Source: JBHIKY01 sp042139015 (GTDB taxonomy: Bacteria; Bacillota; Bacilli; Bacillales; Marinococcaceae). From it: a stretch of 64,000 bases of DNA. Below the pieces are notes generated by a model. It worked only from the letters and a program-made list of their open reading frames with translations. It searched no databases and was not told the origin of the DNA. The DNA lies in assembly GCF_042139015.1 (NCBI RefSeq), contig NZ_JBHIKY010000003.1, forward strand, positions 124,001 through 188,000, given 5' to 3'. Shown piece after piece: positions 8,938 to 18,009 of the stretch (position 1 is the stretch's first letter; every line of letters starts with the position of its first letter). A program made the translations under genes and the position numbers.

Positions 8938-8977
8938 CTTTAAAGCAAGGCCCCGCAGGCAGCGCCTTGCTTTAAAG
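8938..8977. repeat. Perfect 14-bp inverted repeat
   Basis: CTTTAAAGCAAGGC (8938-8951) is repeated in exact inverse at 8964-8977 around a 12-base loop. Neither side has a T-run, so it is not a typical terminator. It lies between convergent genes. Confidence 0.7.
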
Positions 8978-9010
8978 AAAAACCTGACTTGTGGGTACGC
9001 CCGGTTTCTC

Positions 9011-9030
9011 CGGACCCTGGTTCCGCTAAT
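9011..9030. repeat. Interspersed element related to GGACACTGGTTCC
   Basis: CGGACCCTGGTTCCGCTAAT resembles the starts of two other intergenic pieces in this window, at 34789-34808 and 51709-51722. Here no clear opposite arm is visible, so it may be a degraded copy. Confidence 0.45.
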
Positions 9031-9105
9031 AGCTCCAATTTGAAAGAATAACGAAACTTATTTCCGCATCCAGCAAATGGACCTGGTTTTCCTCCTAAAA
9101 AAATA

Positions 9106-9139
9106 GCACATCCTTATTTTGTTTTTAACAAGGATGTGC
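9106..9139 (-). terminator. Terminator of the M23 peptidase gene
   Basis: GCACATCCTT (9106-9115) pairs with AAGGATGTGC (9130-9139). On the minus strand the hairpin is followed by TATTTTTTTAGG. It lies about 30 bases after the stop codon of the upstream gene. Confidence 0.85.
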
Positions 9140-9167
9140 ATGAATGTATCTGTTATTTATATTGTCA

Positions 9168-10514
9168 TTATGGAAGATAGTTTCTAGGATTCACAGAATT
9201 TGATTTAGATCCATTCCACGAGCCTTCATGCACTTCAAAATGAAGATGAACCCCCTGGGATGCGCCAGTTTCCCCCATGACGCCTATTTGGTCTCCGCGG
9301 GAAATGCTTTGTCCGGAAGAAACCTTAGTCGAAGACATATGGGCATATAATGTTGTGATCTGCTTTCCGCCAATGTTATGTGAAATCATAACAGTATTTC
9401 CATATCCGTTCATGTAGCTTGAATTAACGACGGTGCCGCTTTCAGCAGCGACAATTGGGATACCACTGCGGCCGCCGGAACCGATATCAATGCCGTGATG
9501 CATTCTGCCCCAGCGCTGTCCATACTCAGAAGTGTAACTGCCTTCAGCCGGTTTCATCAGCGTTCCGCCGCTGTCAGAAGGTGCTGCGCTGCTGCTCGAG
9601 CTGCTGGAATCAGAGCTGTCTGACTCGGAGCTATCAGATTCAGAGCTGTCTGAGCTTTCTTCTTCAGCTTCTTCTTCCTCTTCTGCGGCCGCCGCTGCTT
9701 CAGCTTCACGGCGTTCTTCCTCCTCACGCTTTTCTGCCTCGCGGGTTTCATACGCTTCTAATTCCTTTTGGGCAGCCTCTTCCTGTTCCTGAAGCAGTGC
9801 CTCTTCATCTTCAAGTGCAATTAACGTTTCTTCGAGCAGTTCTTCATCATCTTCAAGGCCGCCGAGGATGTTTTCCTTCTCTGATTGCTGACTCTCCTGT
9901 TCTGCTTTCAAGTCTTCCAAATTTGCCTTGCTTTCTTCTAAAGAGCTGAGCTGTTCTTCTACTTCCGCTTTTGCTGCTTCAAGATCTTCCTGGTCTTTAA
10001 TGTGACTCTCGAGAATGTCGCGGTCCTGATCTGCGATTGTATTCAGCGCAGATACTCGGTCAAGCAGATCGCCGAAACTGTTTGCCCCCATCAACACTTC
10101 AAGATAGTCAACCGATCCGCCATTTTGATACATTGCACGAACCCGGTCTTTCAGCAATTCATCTCGTTCTGCTATTCGTTCTTCAAGCTCTTCGATCTGC
10201 TCATGCAGTTCATCGATTCTAGATTCTGTCTCAGAAATGTCGTCTTCTTTTTCAGAAATATCTTCGTTTGTGGAAGCCATTTCTTCATCTAGCTCCCGGA
10301 TCTCTTCTTGAATTTCTTGAATATCGTTAAGGATCTCTTCACGCTCCGATTCAGCTTCTTCCGATTCGGAATCATTGCTGTTCTTTTTTTCCTCTAGATC
10401 CTCAAGCTTTTCTCTCAGCTCTTCATTTGCCGATGCCGTACTGCCTGCACCATATGCAAATCCTGATGTTACAATCATGAAAGCAAGAAAGCTTTTAATA
10501 GCTTTTTTCTTCAT
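9168..10514 (-). CDS. Secreted coiled-coil M23 peptidoglycan hydrolase (EnvC/PcsB-like architecture)
   Basis: Exported cell-wall endopeptidase of 448 residues. A signal peptide covers about residues 1-29 (cleavage near STASA-NE). A long Glu-rich coiled coil covers about 30-270, a low-complexity Ser/Asp/Glu linker about 285-318, and a C-terminal M23 (lysostaphin/LytM) domain follows with zinc motifs MHHGIDIG and HLHFEVHEG. The gene lies 40 bases downstream of ftsX. FtsEX complexes elsewhere activate coiled-coil hydrolases (EnvC in E. coli, PcsB in streptococci, CwlO in B. subtilis), so this protein is the likely FtsEX-controlled partner. Both expected zinc-ligand motifs are present, so it should be active. 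GAGGAGG precedes the ATG. Confidence 0.9.
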   Translation of the reverse strand: MKKKAIKSFLAFMIVTSGFAYGAGSTASANEELREKLEDLEEKKNSNDSESEEAESEREEILNDIQEIQEEIRELDEEMASTNEDISEKEDDISETESRIDELHEQIEELEERIAERDELLKDRVRAMYQNGGSVDYLEVLMGANSFGDLLDRVSALNTIADQDRDILESHIKDQEDLEAAKAEVEEQLSSLEESKANLEDLKAEQESQQSEKENILGGLEDDEELLEETLIALEDEEALLQEQEEAAQKELEAYETREAEKREEEERREAEAAAAAEEEEEAEEESSDSSESDSSESDSSDSSSSSSSAAPSDSGGTLMKPAEGSYTSEYGQRWGRMHHGIDIGSGGRSGIPIVAAESGTVVNSSYMNGYGNTVMISHNIGGKQITTLYAHMSSTKVSSGQSISRGDQIGVMGETGASQGVHLHFEVHEGSWNGSKSNSVNPRNYLP

Positions 10515-10553
10515 CCCCGGTTTTCCTCCTCTATTTCTACCCCAATCGTACTA

Positions 10554-11447
10554 TTAGACTTTTAAAAACTTCCGAACGGAAGCAATGCTTCCCCAAACAC
10601 CGACAAGAGCACCTATTCCCAGTAGAATAAGAGATACCTGCATGGTAAGAGGATAGACAGGCATTAACTCAGCAAAATTAATCTGAAGCCTGCTTCCGAA
10701 TTCTTCGGTTATATACTGGTAACCGAAGACCACAGCTGCAACCGGCGGAAGAGCTCCTAATACACCAAGCAGCAGCCCTTCTATAAAGAACGGCCAGCGA
10801 ATAAAGCCATTGGTTGCCCCCACAAGCTTCATAATCTGTATTTCTTTTCTTCTCGCAACGATTGTCAATTTGATTGTATTCGAAATTAAGAACATGGCCG
10901 TGAACATTAAGCCGAGAACTAATGCAATCCCGATAATCCTCAGGACGTTAGTTGCTTCAAACAATTGTTCCACTACCTGCTCGCCGTAATCGACACGGTC
11001 AATGTTGGGCAGAGCCTCTACTTCTTCAGCCACCTCTTCGGTCAGCTGCGGATCAGTAGCCTGAAGTATATAGGTGTCGTTAAGTGGGTTTTCATCTCGG
11101 AGTGATTCAAATGCTTTCCCTTCGTCGCCGAGACTTTCAATTAATTGATCCAGCCCTTCATCCTTGCCAAGAAACGAAACACTCTCTACGTGTTCGGTCT
11201 GCTCCAGCTCTTCTTCGAGAGCTTCCTGTTCCTGCTCATCAGCAGTTAGATCTATGTATACCCTGACTTCAACGTCGTTTTCAACGTTTTCCATGAATTG
11301 ATTCACATTCATGATTAGAAGCAGAAAAACTCCCACTACAAACAGCATAATTGTTACTGCACTGATCGAAGCAAAGCTCATCCAGCCATTACGGCCGATA
11401 TTCTTTGTGCCTTCTTTTATGTGGCGGGTGAGGGTTCTACCTTTCAT
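10554..11447 (-). CDS. ftsX: FtsX, permease-like subunit of FtsEX
   Basis: Membrane partner of FtsE; in Bacillus FtsEX activates a cell-wall hydrolase for elongation and affects sporulation. The 297-residue product (296 in B. subtilis) has one N-terminal membrane helix after RNGWMSFASISAVT, a large extracellular domain (about residues 45-160, acidic), then three membrane segments and an FtsX/MacB-type permease core. The open frame extends upstream, but the ATG at 11447 has GGAGAGGGGG before it and matches the family start. It overlaps the ftsE 3' end by 11 bases, which indicates translational coupling. Confidence 0.95.
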   Translation of the reverse strand: MKGRTLTRHIKEGTKNIGRNGWMSFASISAVTIMLFVVGVFLLLIMNVNQFMENVENDVEVRVYIDLTADEQEQEALEEELEQTEHVESVSFLGKDEGLDQLIESLGDEGKAFESLRDENPLNDTYILQATDPQLTEEVAEEVEALPNIDRVDYGEQVVEQLFEATNVLRIIGIALVLGLMFTAMFLISNTIKLTIVARRKEIQIMKLVGATNGFIRWPFFIEGLLLGVLGALPPVAAVVFGYQYITEEFGSRLQINFAELMPVYPLTMQVSLILLGIGALVGVWGSIASVRKFLKV

Positions 11448-12123
11448 ACCCGTAGCCCCCTCTCCACTCATCACGGACGATACGGCCGGATTCAATCGCA
11501 ATAACTCTTTTCTTAATTGTGTTTACAATCTCACGGTTATGGGTAGCCATTATGATGGTCGTCCCGCGGCGGTTAATATCCTCTAGTATTTCCATTATTT
11601 CCCATGATGTGTCGGGGTCAAGGTTGCCGGTCGGCTCATCGGCGATGACTACACTCGGGTTATTCACAACTGCTCTTGCAATGGTGACACGCTGCTGCTC
11701 GCCTCCGGAAAGCTCGTTCGGCAGGAAGCGTGCTTTATGCTTTAACCGTACAATTTCTAACACATTCATAACTTTTTTTCGGATCACATCTCTGCGCTCG
11801 CCGATGACTTCAAGTGCAAAAGCTACATTTTCAAATACGGTTAAGCTCGGAAGCAGCTTAAAGTCCTGGAAGATCACACCGATTTTCCGTCTTAAATAAG
11901 GGACATGCCGTTCTTTTACCTTCGACAAATCTGTTCCGTTCACAATGATATTTCCGTTGGAAGGTTTTTCCTCACGGTACATCATTTTTATAAAGGTGGA
12001 CTTTCCAGCGCCGCTGGGCCCGACCACATATACGAATTCCCCTTTTTTTATGGAAATATCGATGGCATTAAGGGCATTAACACCGTTGGAATAAGTCTTT
12101 GAAACTTCTTTCATTTCTATCAT
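11437..12123 (-). CDS. ftsE: FtsE, ATP-binding subunit of FtsEX
   Basis: ABC ATPase that drives FtsX. The 228-residue product equals B. subtilis FtsE in length. Walker A is GPSGAGKST (about residues 36-44), the signature is LSGGEQQR, Walker B is VVIADEPTGNLD, followed by the H-loop ATHNRE. The reading frame is open for 30 more codons upstream, but MIEMKEVSKTY at 12123 is the standard start. An extended -10 promoter is present about 190 bases upstream. Confidence 0.96.
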   Translation of the reverse strand: MIEMKEVSKTYSNGVNALNAIDISIKKGEFVYVVGPSGAGKSTFIKMMYREEKPSNGNIIVNGTDLSKVKERHVPYLRRKIGVIFQDFKLLPSLTVFENVAFALEVIGERRDVIRKKVMNVLEIVRLKHKARFLPNELSGGEQQRVTIARAVVNNPSVVIADEPTGNLDPDTSWEIMEILEDINRRGTTIIMATHNREIVNTIKKRVIAIESGRIVRDEWRGGYGYER

Positions 12124-12229
12124 TACGATACCACTTCCTGAAGCAAACAATTGTTTGTTGTTTTTCCTGGTGCCTGTCCGATTGTTTTTTGAGAAAAAAT
12201 TGCACTGGTGCATGAAAATATACTTGGAG

Positions 12230-12250
12230 ATCCCAAGTATTTATGTATTA
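12230..12250. repeat. Short inverted repeat in the ftsE leader
   Basis: ATACTTGG and CCAAGTAT (8-base perfect arms, 5-base loop) lie about 110 bases upstream of ftsE, inside the expected leader. The T-tract needed for a terminator is absent. Role unknown. Confidence 0.4.
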
Positions 12251-12311
12251 CATCGTTATTCTACAATTTTTGACGTAAAAACTGTTTTTTTGTCATTTTT
12301 GCACCTATGTC

Positions 12312-12320
12312 ATTATATCA
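12312..12320 (-). promoter_or_regulatory. Extended -10 promoter upstream of ftsE
   Basis: On the minus strand TGATATAAT gives a perfect -10 box with the TGn extension. The -35 region is weak (TTGAGA at short spacing). It would give a leader of about 180 bases for ftsEX. The interval 12124-12492 otherwise holds only A/T-rich sequence. Confidence 0.5.
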
Positions 12321-12492
12321 TTTTTGCATTCTCTCAAACGCTAAAATAGTATTACAATTTCATTTCAAGTTTGTTATAAGGGGTGTAATAAGGCAGGGGT
12401 TTTTACACAAATCATGAACAATTTAGGGAGTTAGTGAGAGGTTTTTCGCAGGTAATAAGAACCAGTAGATTTGAATTGCGGTGATAATAAAA

Positions 12493-12526
12493 GCCCGATC
12501 CGAATGGGGGGTCTGTCGAATCGGGC
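12493..12526 (-). terminator. Terminator of cccB
   Basis: GCCCGATCCGA pairs with TCGAATCGGGC (one mismatch). On the minus strand it is followed by TTTTATTATC. It lies just after the cccB stop codon. Confidence 0.8.
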
Positions 12527-12535
12527 ATTACGTTG

Positions 12536-12865
12536 TCATTCGGACTTCTCAGAAACCCATTGTGCAACATTTTCTGCTTCTTGCCCTTCCACAATACCAG
12601 AAGGCATGCCGCTTCCGCCTTCTTCAATCATCGAAAGTACTTCATCCTGCGACAGACCTTCTCCTTCTAACGCAGGACCGCTTCCGCCTTCTAAGTTTTC
12701 ACCATGGCATTGTGCACAGTTTCCCTGAAAGGCTTCCTCTGCGGCTGCTTCATCGTACGATTCGCCGCCGCCATCACCGGCAGAATCCTCCTCATCTCCG
12801 CCACCACCACAGGCGCCAAGTATAATAATCAGCCCGCCGGCAGCTGCTGTAAGAAATTTCTTCAT
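12536..12865 (-). CDS. cccB: Cytochrome c551 lipoprotein
   Basis: Small membrane-anchored electron carrier on the outer face of the membrane, likely donor to terminal oxidases. The 109-residue precursor has a lipoprotein signal (LIILGAC, Cys about residue 19), a Gly/Asp/Glu-rich spacer (about 20-45) and one class I cytochrome c domain with CAQCHGEN (CxxCH heme site, about residues 54-61) and a C-terminal axial Met in GMPSG. Neighbours ftsE and the YitT-family gene match the B. subtilis cccB locus. The acidic spacer is unusually rich in Gly and Asp. Confidence 0.9.
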   Translation of the reverse strand: MKKFLTAAAGGLIIILGACGGGGDEEDSAGDGGGESYDEAAAEEAFQGNCAQCHGENLEGGSGPALEGEGLSQDEVLSMIEEGGSGMPSGIVEGQEAENVAQWVSEKSE

Positions 12866-12909
12866 TGAGTTTCCCTCCTGAACTAGAAAAATTTACATAT
12901 TAATTCTCA

Positions 12910-13797
12910 CTAATTATACCCTGAGCCTTCTTTTTTGAAACCTTCACCAAGGACCTCTGTAGCGTTTGCTACGATCACAAAGGCATGAGGATCAGCCGCT
13001 TGAACGAATTGTTTTAATTTGGTGACTTCATTGCGGTTTACTACACACATGAGCACCGGACGCGGGTCATTTGTGTACCCACCATAGCCTGCAAGCCTCG
13101 TTACTCCGCGATCAACTCTGTTCAAAATCGCAGTACTGACTGCATTTTCTTCCTTCGTAATAATGAGCGCAATTTTAGCATACCCCACACCGGTCTGAAC
13201 AATGTCTATTGTTTTTCCAGTTACAAAAAGGGCAATGAGGGCGTAAAGAGCAAATTCAATACTGAACACAAAAGCGGAAGAAACGACGATCAGCCCATCG
13301 ATGACGAACACACAGGCACCTAGCGAGGCTCCGGTGTATTTATGAATGATCTGAGCTGCGAGATCCGTCCCTCCCGTTGAAGCATTTGCTCGAAAAACTA
13401 ATCCCAGGCCGAATCCGACGCCAATCCCGCCGAATAATGCCCCGAGCAGTGGATCTTCTACCGCTGGCGGGAGCTCTCTTGTTATGTAAACAACGAACGG
13501 CAGAAATAATGATCCAGCAAGTGTTTTGCTTCCATACTTCCAGCCCCCGAGCAATAAAAGACCTGCAATAAATAACGGTATATTCATTGCCCACAAAATC
13601 AAAGCCGGTTCAAGTCCCGTGAGGTCATTCATAATGGTTGCAAACCCGCTCACACCGCCGGATGCAATTTGATTTGGGAGCAAAAATAAATTATAGGCTA
13701 CCGCGACAATTGAGGACCCGGCAAAAATGAGCACTGCATGCAGTATGAGACGAACGTTCTTCGAAAGCGGCTCCCGCCGCCGTTTTTTCACACTCAT
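12910..13797 (-). CDS. YitT-family membrane protein (YvjA type)
   Basis: The 295-residue protein has about five or six membrane helices in residues 15-185 (with GGVSGFATIMNDL, the family signature for the first half) and a soluble C-terminal DUF2179 domain (about 215-280, with RGVTRLAGYGGYT). Members are widespread in Firmicutes; their transport or signalling role is not established. Position between cccB and prfB matches B. subtilis yvjA. The C-terminal domain fold resembles small ligand-binding sensor domains. Confidence 0.88.
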   Translation of the reverse strand: MSVKKRRREPLSKNVRLILHAVLIFAGSSIVAVAYNLFLLPNQIASGGVSGFATIMNDLTGLEPALILWAMNIPLFIAGLLLLGGWKYGSKTLAGSLFLPFVVYITRELPPAVEDPLLGALFGGIGVGFGLGLVFRANASTGGTDLAAQIIHKYTGASLGACVFVIDGLIVVSSAFVFSIEFALYALIALFVTGKTIDIVQTGVGYAKIALIITKEENAVSTAILNRVDRGVTRLAGYGGYTNDPRPVLMCVVNRNEVTKLKQFVQAADPHAFVIVANATEVLGEGFKKEGSGYN

Positions 13798-13904
13798 CCG
13801 AGCCTCTCCTTTCTTTTAATAAATTCCTGGCCGTGTGGTTTTAGCAATTCCAGTGATGCGGACCTCATCGAGCACTACCACATTCTTATTCTTTGCAGAC
13901 AAAA

Positions 13905-13925
13905 CGGCGCCGATTCCCGGCGCCG
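13905..13925 (-). terminator. Terminator of prfB
   Basis: CGGCGCC and GGCGCCG form a 7-bp GC stem with a 7-base loop; on the minus strand it is followed by TTTTGTC. It lies 12 bases after the prfB stop. Confidence 0.85.
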
Positions 13926-13936
13926 CGCCTTCCTTA

Positions 13937-15041
13937 TCATACATTGATGCTTAATCGCAAATATTCATCTATAAACGGATCAATATTACCGTCCATTACT
14001 GCTGACGTGTTACCAATCTCATGATTGGTCCGATGATCCTTCACCATATTGTACGGGTGGAATACATAGGAACGAATCTGGCTGCCCCAGCCGATTTCTT
14101 TTTGTTCGCCGCGGATTTCATCGAGTTCCTGCTGCTGCTCTTCAATCTTAAGCTGATATAATTTCGCCTTTAACATTTTCATGGCTCTTTCGCGGTTTTT
14201 TATCTGTGAACGTTCACTCTGGCACGTTACAACTGTGTTAGTAGGAACGTGCGTGATGCGTACCGCTGAGTCTGTCGTATTAACATGCTGCCCGCCGGCC
14301 CCGCTGGAGCGGTATGTGTCTATTTTTAAATCCTCGGTATTAATGTCGATATCAACTTCGTCATCCAATTCCGGCATCACATCACAGGAAGCAAAGGAAG
14401 TGTGACGGCGGCCCGAAGAATCAAACGGTGAAATTCTTACGAGACGGTGAACCCCTTTTTCCGCCTTAAGATAACCGTACGCGTTGTGCCCCTTAATCAG
14501 CAGGGTCACGCTTTTCACTCCTGCCTCATCTCCCGGCAGATAATCCAGTGTTTCGACGGAAAAACTGCGTTTTTCCGCCCAGCGTTTATACATCCGCAGT
14601 AGCATTGACGCCCAGTCCTGTGATTCTGTTCCGCCTGCACCCGGATGCAGCTCGAGGATGGCGTTACTTTTATCATATGGCTCATTCAGCAGCATCTGCA
14701 GTTCAAAATCATTCAAGCTGTTCATTAGAGCTTTCATCCCGCTATCCAGCTCCTGCCATAATTCTGCATCGTTTTCTTCCTTGACGAGCTCATATGAAAT
14801 CTCAAGATCATCAAACGTTTCGGCCAGTTCTTTATATCCGTTTACACTCTCTTTTAGTGCATTATTTTCATTAATTACTTTTTTTGAGGCGTTCGGGTCA
14901 TCCCAAAATCCAGGCTCCGTCATTTTTTCTTCAAGCTCCGCTATACGCTCCTCCTTCTCAGCGAGGTCAAAGAGACCCCCTAAAGTCCGCTAATCGCTTA
15001 GCCATTGTCGTTAATTCATTGCGAATTTCTGCCATATCCAT
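13937..15041 (-). CDS. prfB: RF2, peptide chain release factor 2 (programmed +1 frameshift)
   Basis: RF2 releases peptides at UGA and UAA. Translation starts at ATG 15041 (MDMAEIRNELT), reads 24 codons to an in-frame TGA at 14967-14969, and continues in the +1 frame as DLAEKEER to give about 367 residues (366 in B. subtilis). The GGQ motif (SSGAGGQHVN) that enters the peptidyl transferase centre and the QSERSQ region are intact, and PCxN-like domain structure is normal. The frame change is the conserved autoregulatory event and not a mutation. secA lies directly upstream, as in B. subtilis. Confidence 0.96.
14967..14981 (-). promoter_or_regulatory. prfB programmed frameshift site
   Basis: On the minus strand AGGGGGTCTCTTTGAC holds an internal Shine-Dalgarno-like AGGGGG three bases from the slippery CTT TGA C. 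When RF2 is scarce, ribosomes shift +1 at CTT and bypass the UGA stop. This is the same element as in most bacterial prfB genes. Confidence 0.95.
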
Positions 15042-15080
15042 GCAATCATCACCTCATCGTAGTATAAAAACCGTAAAAAC

Positions 15081-15116
15081 GGAGGGGGCCGGCAATGCCT
15101 GCGCTGGCGCCCCTCC
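15081..15116 (-). terminator. Terminator between secA and prfB
   Basis: GGAGGGG and CCCCTCC close a stem that continues with GCCGGC/GCTGGC. On the minus strand it is followed by GTTTTTACGG and a second T-run. It lies 11 bases after the secA stop and 40 before prfB, so prfB needs read-through or a promoter inside this short gap (a TATACT is present near 15066). Confidence 0.8.
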
Positions 15117-15126
15117 TAATACCATC

Positions 15127-17664
15127 CTACTGTGCTTCCTCCTGCTGCCGTCCATGACAGTGCTTGTATTTTTTGCCGCTTCCGCACGGGCACGGTTCAT
15201 TTCGCCCAACTGTCTCCGTCCGGCGTACGGGGCGCCGCTTTTGGTTCTGGCGCTGACGTTCGGTATTGTTCCCATGGACAGCCTGCCCTTCTGCCACTTC
15301 CTTGCGCTCCAGGTTGTTCCGAACCTGGGCCTTCATTACATATGTGGCCACTTCTTCTTCGATAGAAGCTACCATTTCTTCAAACATATTAAATCCTTCA
15401 AAACGATATTCACGGAGCGGATCATTCTGTGCATAGGCACGCAGATGAATACCCTGACGGAGCTGGTCCATCTGGTCTATATGATTCATCCACTTCCGGT
15501 CTACGGCACGCAGCATAATAACCTTTTCAAACTCCCGCATCGTTTCTGAGGTAAGCTCTTCTTCTTTTTCGCTGTATCGTTCGTCTACTTTTTCCATTAT
15601 CAGCTCTACCATTTCCTCCGGCTCGAGCTTTCGGAGCTCACGTTCGGTCACGTCATCCTCTTTCAACACGGTCCCTTTCATATAGTTGACGAGACCTTCA
15701 ATGTTCCAGTCTTCCGGAACTTCATCCTCTGGGGTATATAGGCTGACTCCGCGTTCTACTACGCTTTTCATCATGTTTTTCACAATTTCGCTTAAGTTTT
15801 CAGATTCGAGCACTTCCATGCGCTGGGCATATATAATATCGCGCTGTTCACGCATTACATCATCATACTGCAGCACCTGTTTACGCGCATCGAAGTTGTG
15901 CCCCTCCACCCGTTTTTGGGCTTGTTCGACCGCACGGCTGACGAGCTTGCTTTCAATCGGCTGGTCCTCTTCCATTCCGAGGCGTTCCATCATGCCGCGC
16001 ATATTATCTGAGCCGAAGCGGCGCATTAATTCATCTTCCATCGATAAATAAAATTGTGATACCCCTGGATCACCCTGACGGCCGGAACGCCCGCGAAGCT
16101 GATTATCAATCCGCCTCGATTCATGGCGTTCGGTTCCGAGCACGAATAACCCTCCAGCGTCTCTTACTCCGCTTCCGAGCTTAATATCGGTGCCCCGGCC
16201 GGCCATATTGGTTGCAATTGTCACAGCCCCGCGCTGTCCGGCGTCCTCAATAATTTTTGCTTCATTCTCGTGGTTTTTCGCATTTAATACATTATGCGGG
16301 ACCTTTCGTTTTTTCAGCATTCCAGATACAAGCTCTGACGTGTCTACACTAGCCGTACCTACCAGCACCGGCTGCCCTGACTTATACAGCTCTTCTATCT
16401 GGCGGACCACTGCACGAAATTTCCCTTCTTTTGATTTATATATCATATCCGGCTTATCATCCCGCACAATCGGCTGATTTGTCGGAATAGAAGTTACATT
16501 CATATTGTAAATGTTCCGGAACTCTTCTTCCTCCGTTTTGGCCGTACCGGTCATGCCGGCAAGCTTATTGTACATCCGGAAGTAGTTCTGAAATGTAATG
16601 GAAGCAAGAGTCATGCTCTCCTTCTGTACCTGAAGTCCTTCCTTCGCTTCAATCGCCTGGTGAAGGCCATCGCTGTAGCGGCGCCCTGTCATCAAACGTC
16701 CAGTAAACTGGTCGACAATGACTACCTGTCCGTCCTCTACTACATAATCCGCGTCGCGGTGCATCGCCACATGCGCCTTCAGTGCCTGATTTATATGGTG
16801 AATCAGCGTAACATGGCGCTGGTCGAAAAGGTTGTCTATCTTAAAGGCCTGTTCTGCCTTGTTCACACCTTCCTCCGTCAGCTGCACATTTTTCGTTTTT
16901 TCATCATACGTATAATCCTCTTCACTTTTCAAATGGCGCATAAATGCATTGGTTGCCACATAGAGTTTCGTCGACTGCTCGACGGAGCCGGAAATAATCA
17001 ACGGAGTCCGTGCCTCATCGATTAAAATCGAATCCACTTCGTCGACCACGGCAAAATGAAGCGGCCGCTGAACCATTTTCTCCTTGTAGAGCACCATATT
17101 GTCCCTCAGATAATCAAAGCCGAATTCATTATTTGTTCCGTGGGTAATATCGGCATTATATGCTTCGCGCTTTTCTTCCTTCGTCAGGCCCTTCAAATTT
17201 AAGCCGACTGTCAAACCAAGAAAATTATATAGTTTCCCCATTTCCTCACTATCACGGCGGGCAAGGTAATCATTCACCGTCACGACATGAACCCCTTTGC
17301 CGGTAATCGCATTTAAATACACCGGCATCGTCGCAACCAGGGTCTTTCCTTCCCCAGTTTTCATTTCTGAAATATCCCCCTCATGGAGAACCACCGCACC
17401 CATCAGCTGAACCGGAAACGGCGTTATTCCAAGCACACGTGTAGATGCCTCACGCACTACCGAAAACGCCTCTGGGAGAAGCTTTTCAAGTGTTTCTCCT
17501 TCTGCGTATCGCCGTTTGAATTCCTCCGTTTTTGCCCGCAGGCCGTCATCCGAAAGCTTCTTCATCTCATCAGCATACGACTCTATTTCCTCAGTCGTCT
17601 TCTGGAGCTTTTTCACCTGCCGTTGATTTGTATCACCAATCACCTTTTTCAACAAGCCGATCAT
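15127..17664 (-). CDS. secA: SecA, preprotein translocase ATPase
   Basis: Motor of the Sec export pathway. The 845-residue protein (841 in B. subtilis) has the N-terminal DEAD-like motor with GEGKT Walker A (about residues 102-106), DEVDSILIDEA (about 207), the second motor domain with NMAGRGTDIKLG, helical scaffold and wing domains, and the C-terminal zinc-binding tail NEPCPCGSGKKYKHCHG for SecB or phospholipid contact. No truncation or odd region is seen. Position between hpf and prfB is the standard Bacillus order. Confidence 0.98.
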   Translation of the reverse strand: MIGLLKKVIGDTNQRQVKKLQKTTEEIESYADEMKKLSDDGLRAKTEEFKRRYAEGETLEKLLPEAFSVVREASTRVLGITPFPVQLMGAVVLHEGDISEMKTGEGKTLVATMPVYLNAITGKGVHVVTVNDYLARRDSEEMGKLYNFLGLTVGLNLKGLTKEEKREAYNADITHGTNNEFGFDYLRDNMVLYKEKMVQRPLHFAVVDEVDSILIDEARTPLIISGSVEQSTKLYVATNAFMRHLKSEEDYTYDEKTKNVQLTEEGVNKAEQAFKIDNLFDQRHVTLIHHINQALKAHVAMHRDADYVVEDGQVVIVDQFTGRLMTGRRYSDGLHQAIEAKEGLQVQKESMTLASITFQNYFRMYNKLAGMTGTAKTEEEEFRNIYNMNVTSIPTNQPIVRDDKPDMIYKSKEGKFRAVVRQIEELYKSGQPVLVGTASVDTSELVSGMLKKRKVPHNVLNAKNHENEAKIIEDAGQRGAVTIATNMAGRGTDIKLGSGVRDAGGLFVLGTERHESRRIDNQLRGRSGRQGDPGVSQFYLSMEDELMRRFGSDNMRGMMERLGMEEDQPIESKLVSRAVEQAQKRVEGHNFDARKQVLQYDDVMREQRDIIYAQRMEVLESENLSEIVKNMMKSVVERGVSLYTPEDEVPEDWNIEGLVNYMKGTVLKEDDVTERELRKLEPEEMVELIMEKVDERYSEKEEELTSETMREFEKVIMLRAVDRKWMNHIDQMDQLRQGIHLRAYAQNDPLREYRFEGFNMFEEMVASIEEEVATYVMKAQVRNNLERKEVAEGQAVHGNNTERQRQNQKRRPVRRTETVGRNEPCPCGSGKKYKHCHGRQQEEAQ

Positions 17665-17890
17665 TATCAGATCATCGTCCTCTCTATAATTAAACCAATG
17701 GAATTATGCTCATACTTGATAATCATTTTATCAGTTTCCAAGCATGCTTACAACGTGATGGCAGAGGATAAAACCAGGCAGCAATAACAGGGAAATTGCT
17801 GTAGAAATTTAAGGCGGCATCCGACTTCAGTAGAACGATGTCGGAAATTGACGGTTAAGGTCAAGGGTAAACAGGGATGACATAGGAAAA

Positions 17891-17921
17891 GGGCTGTTTC
17901 TTTTCTCAAAGAAAACAGCCC
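17891..17921. terminator. Terminator hairpin downstream of hpf
   Basis: GGGCTGTTTCTTT pairs with AAAGAAAACAGCCC. The plus side is followed by ATTTTTTTA and the minus side by TTTTCC. Position after hpf suggests hpf termination, though the T-run is better on the other strand. The rest of 17665-18009 shows no gene. Confidence 0.65.
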
Positions 17922-18009
17922 ATTTTTTTATACAATACGATGCAGGTCACCGTATTTATTTTCTTCATTTATCACCCTCGAGGTGTAACGTTGAGCTTCA
18001 AATGTAAAT

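Noticed and set aside
14967..14969. In-frame TGA in prfB as a possible mutation
   Set aside because: The context AGGGGG...CTTTGAC is the conserved programmed frameshift site of RF2 genes.
14884..15549. 221-codon plus-strand frame opposite prfB and secA
   Set aside because: It covers strongly conserved prfB and secA sequence on the other strand and has no signal of its own.
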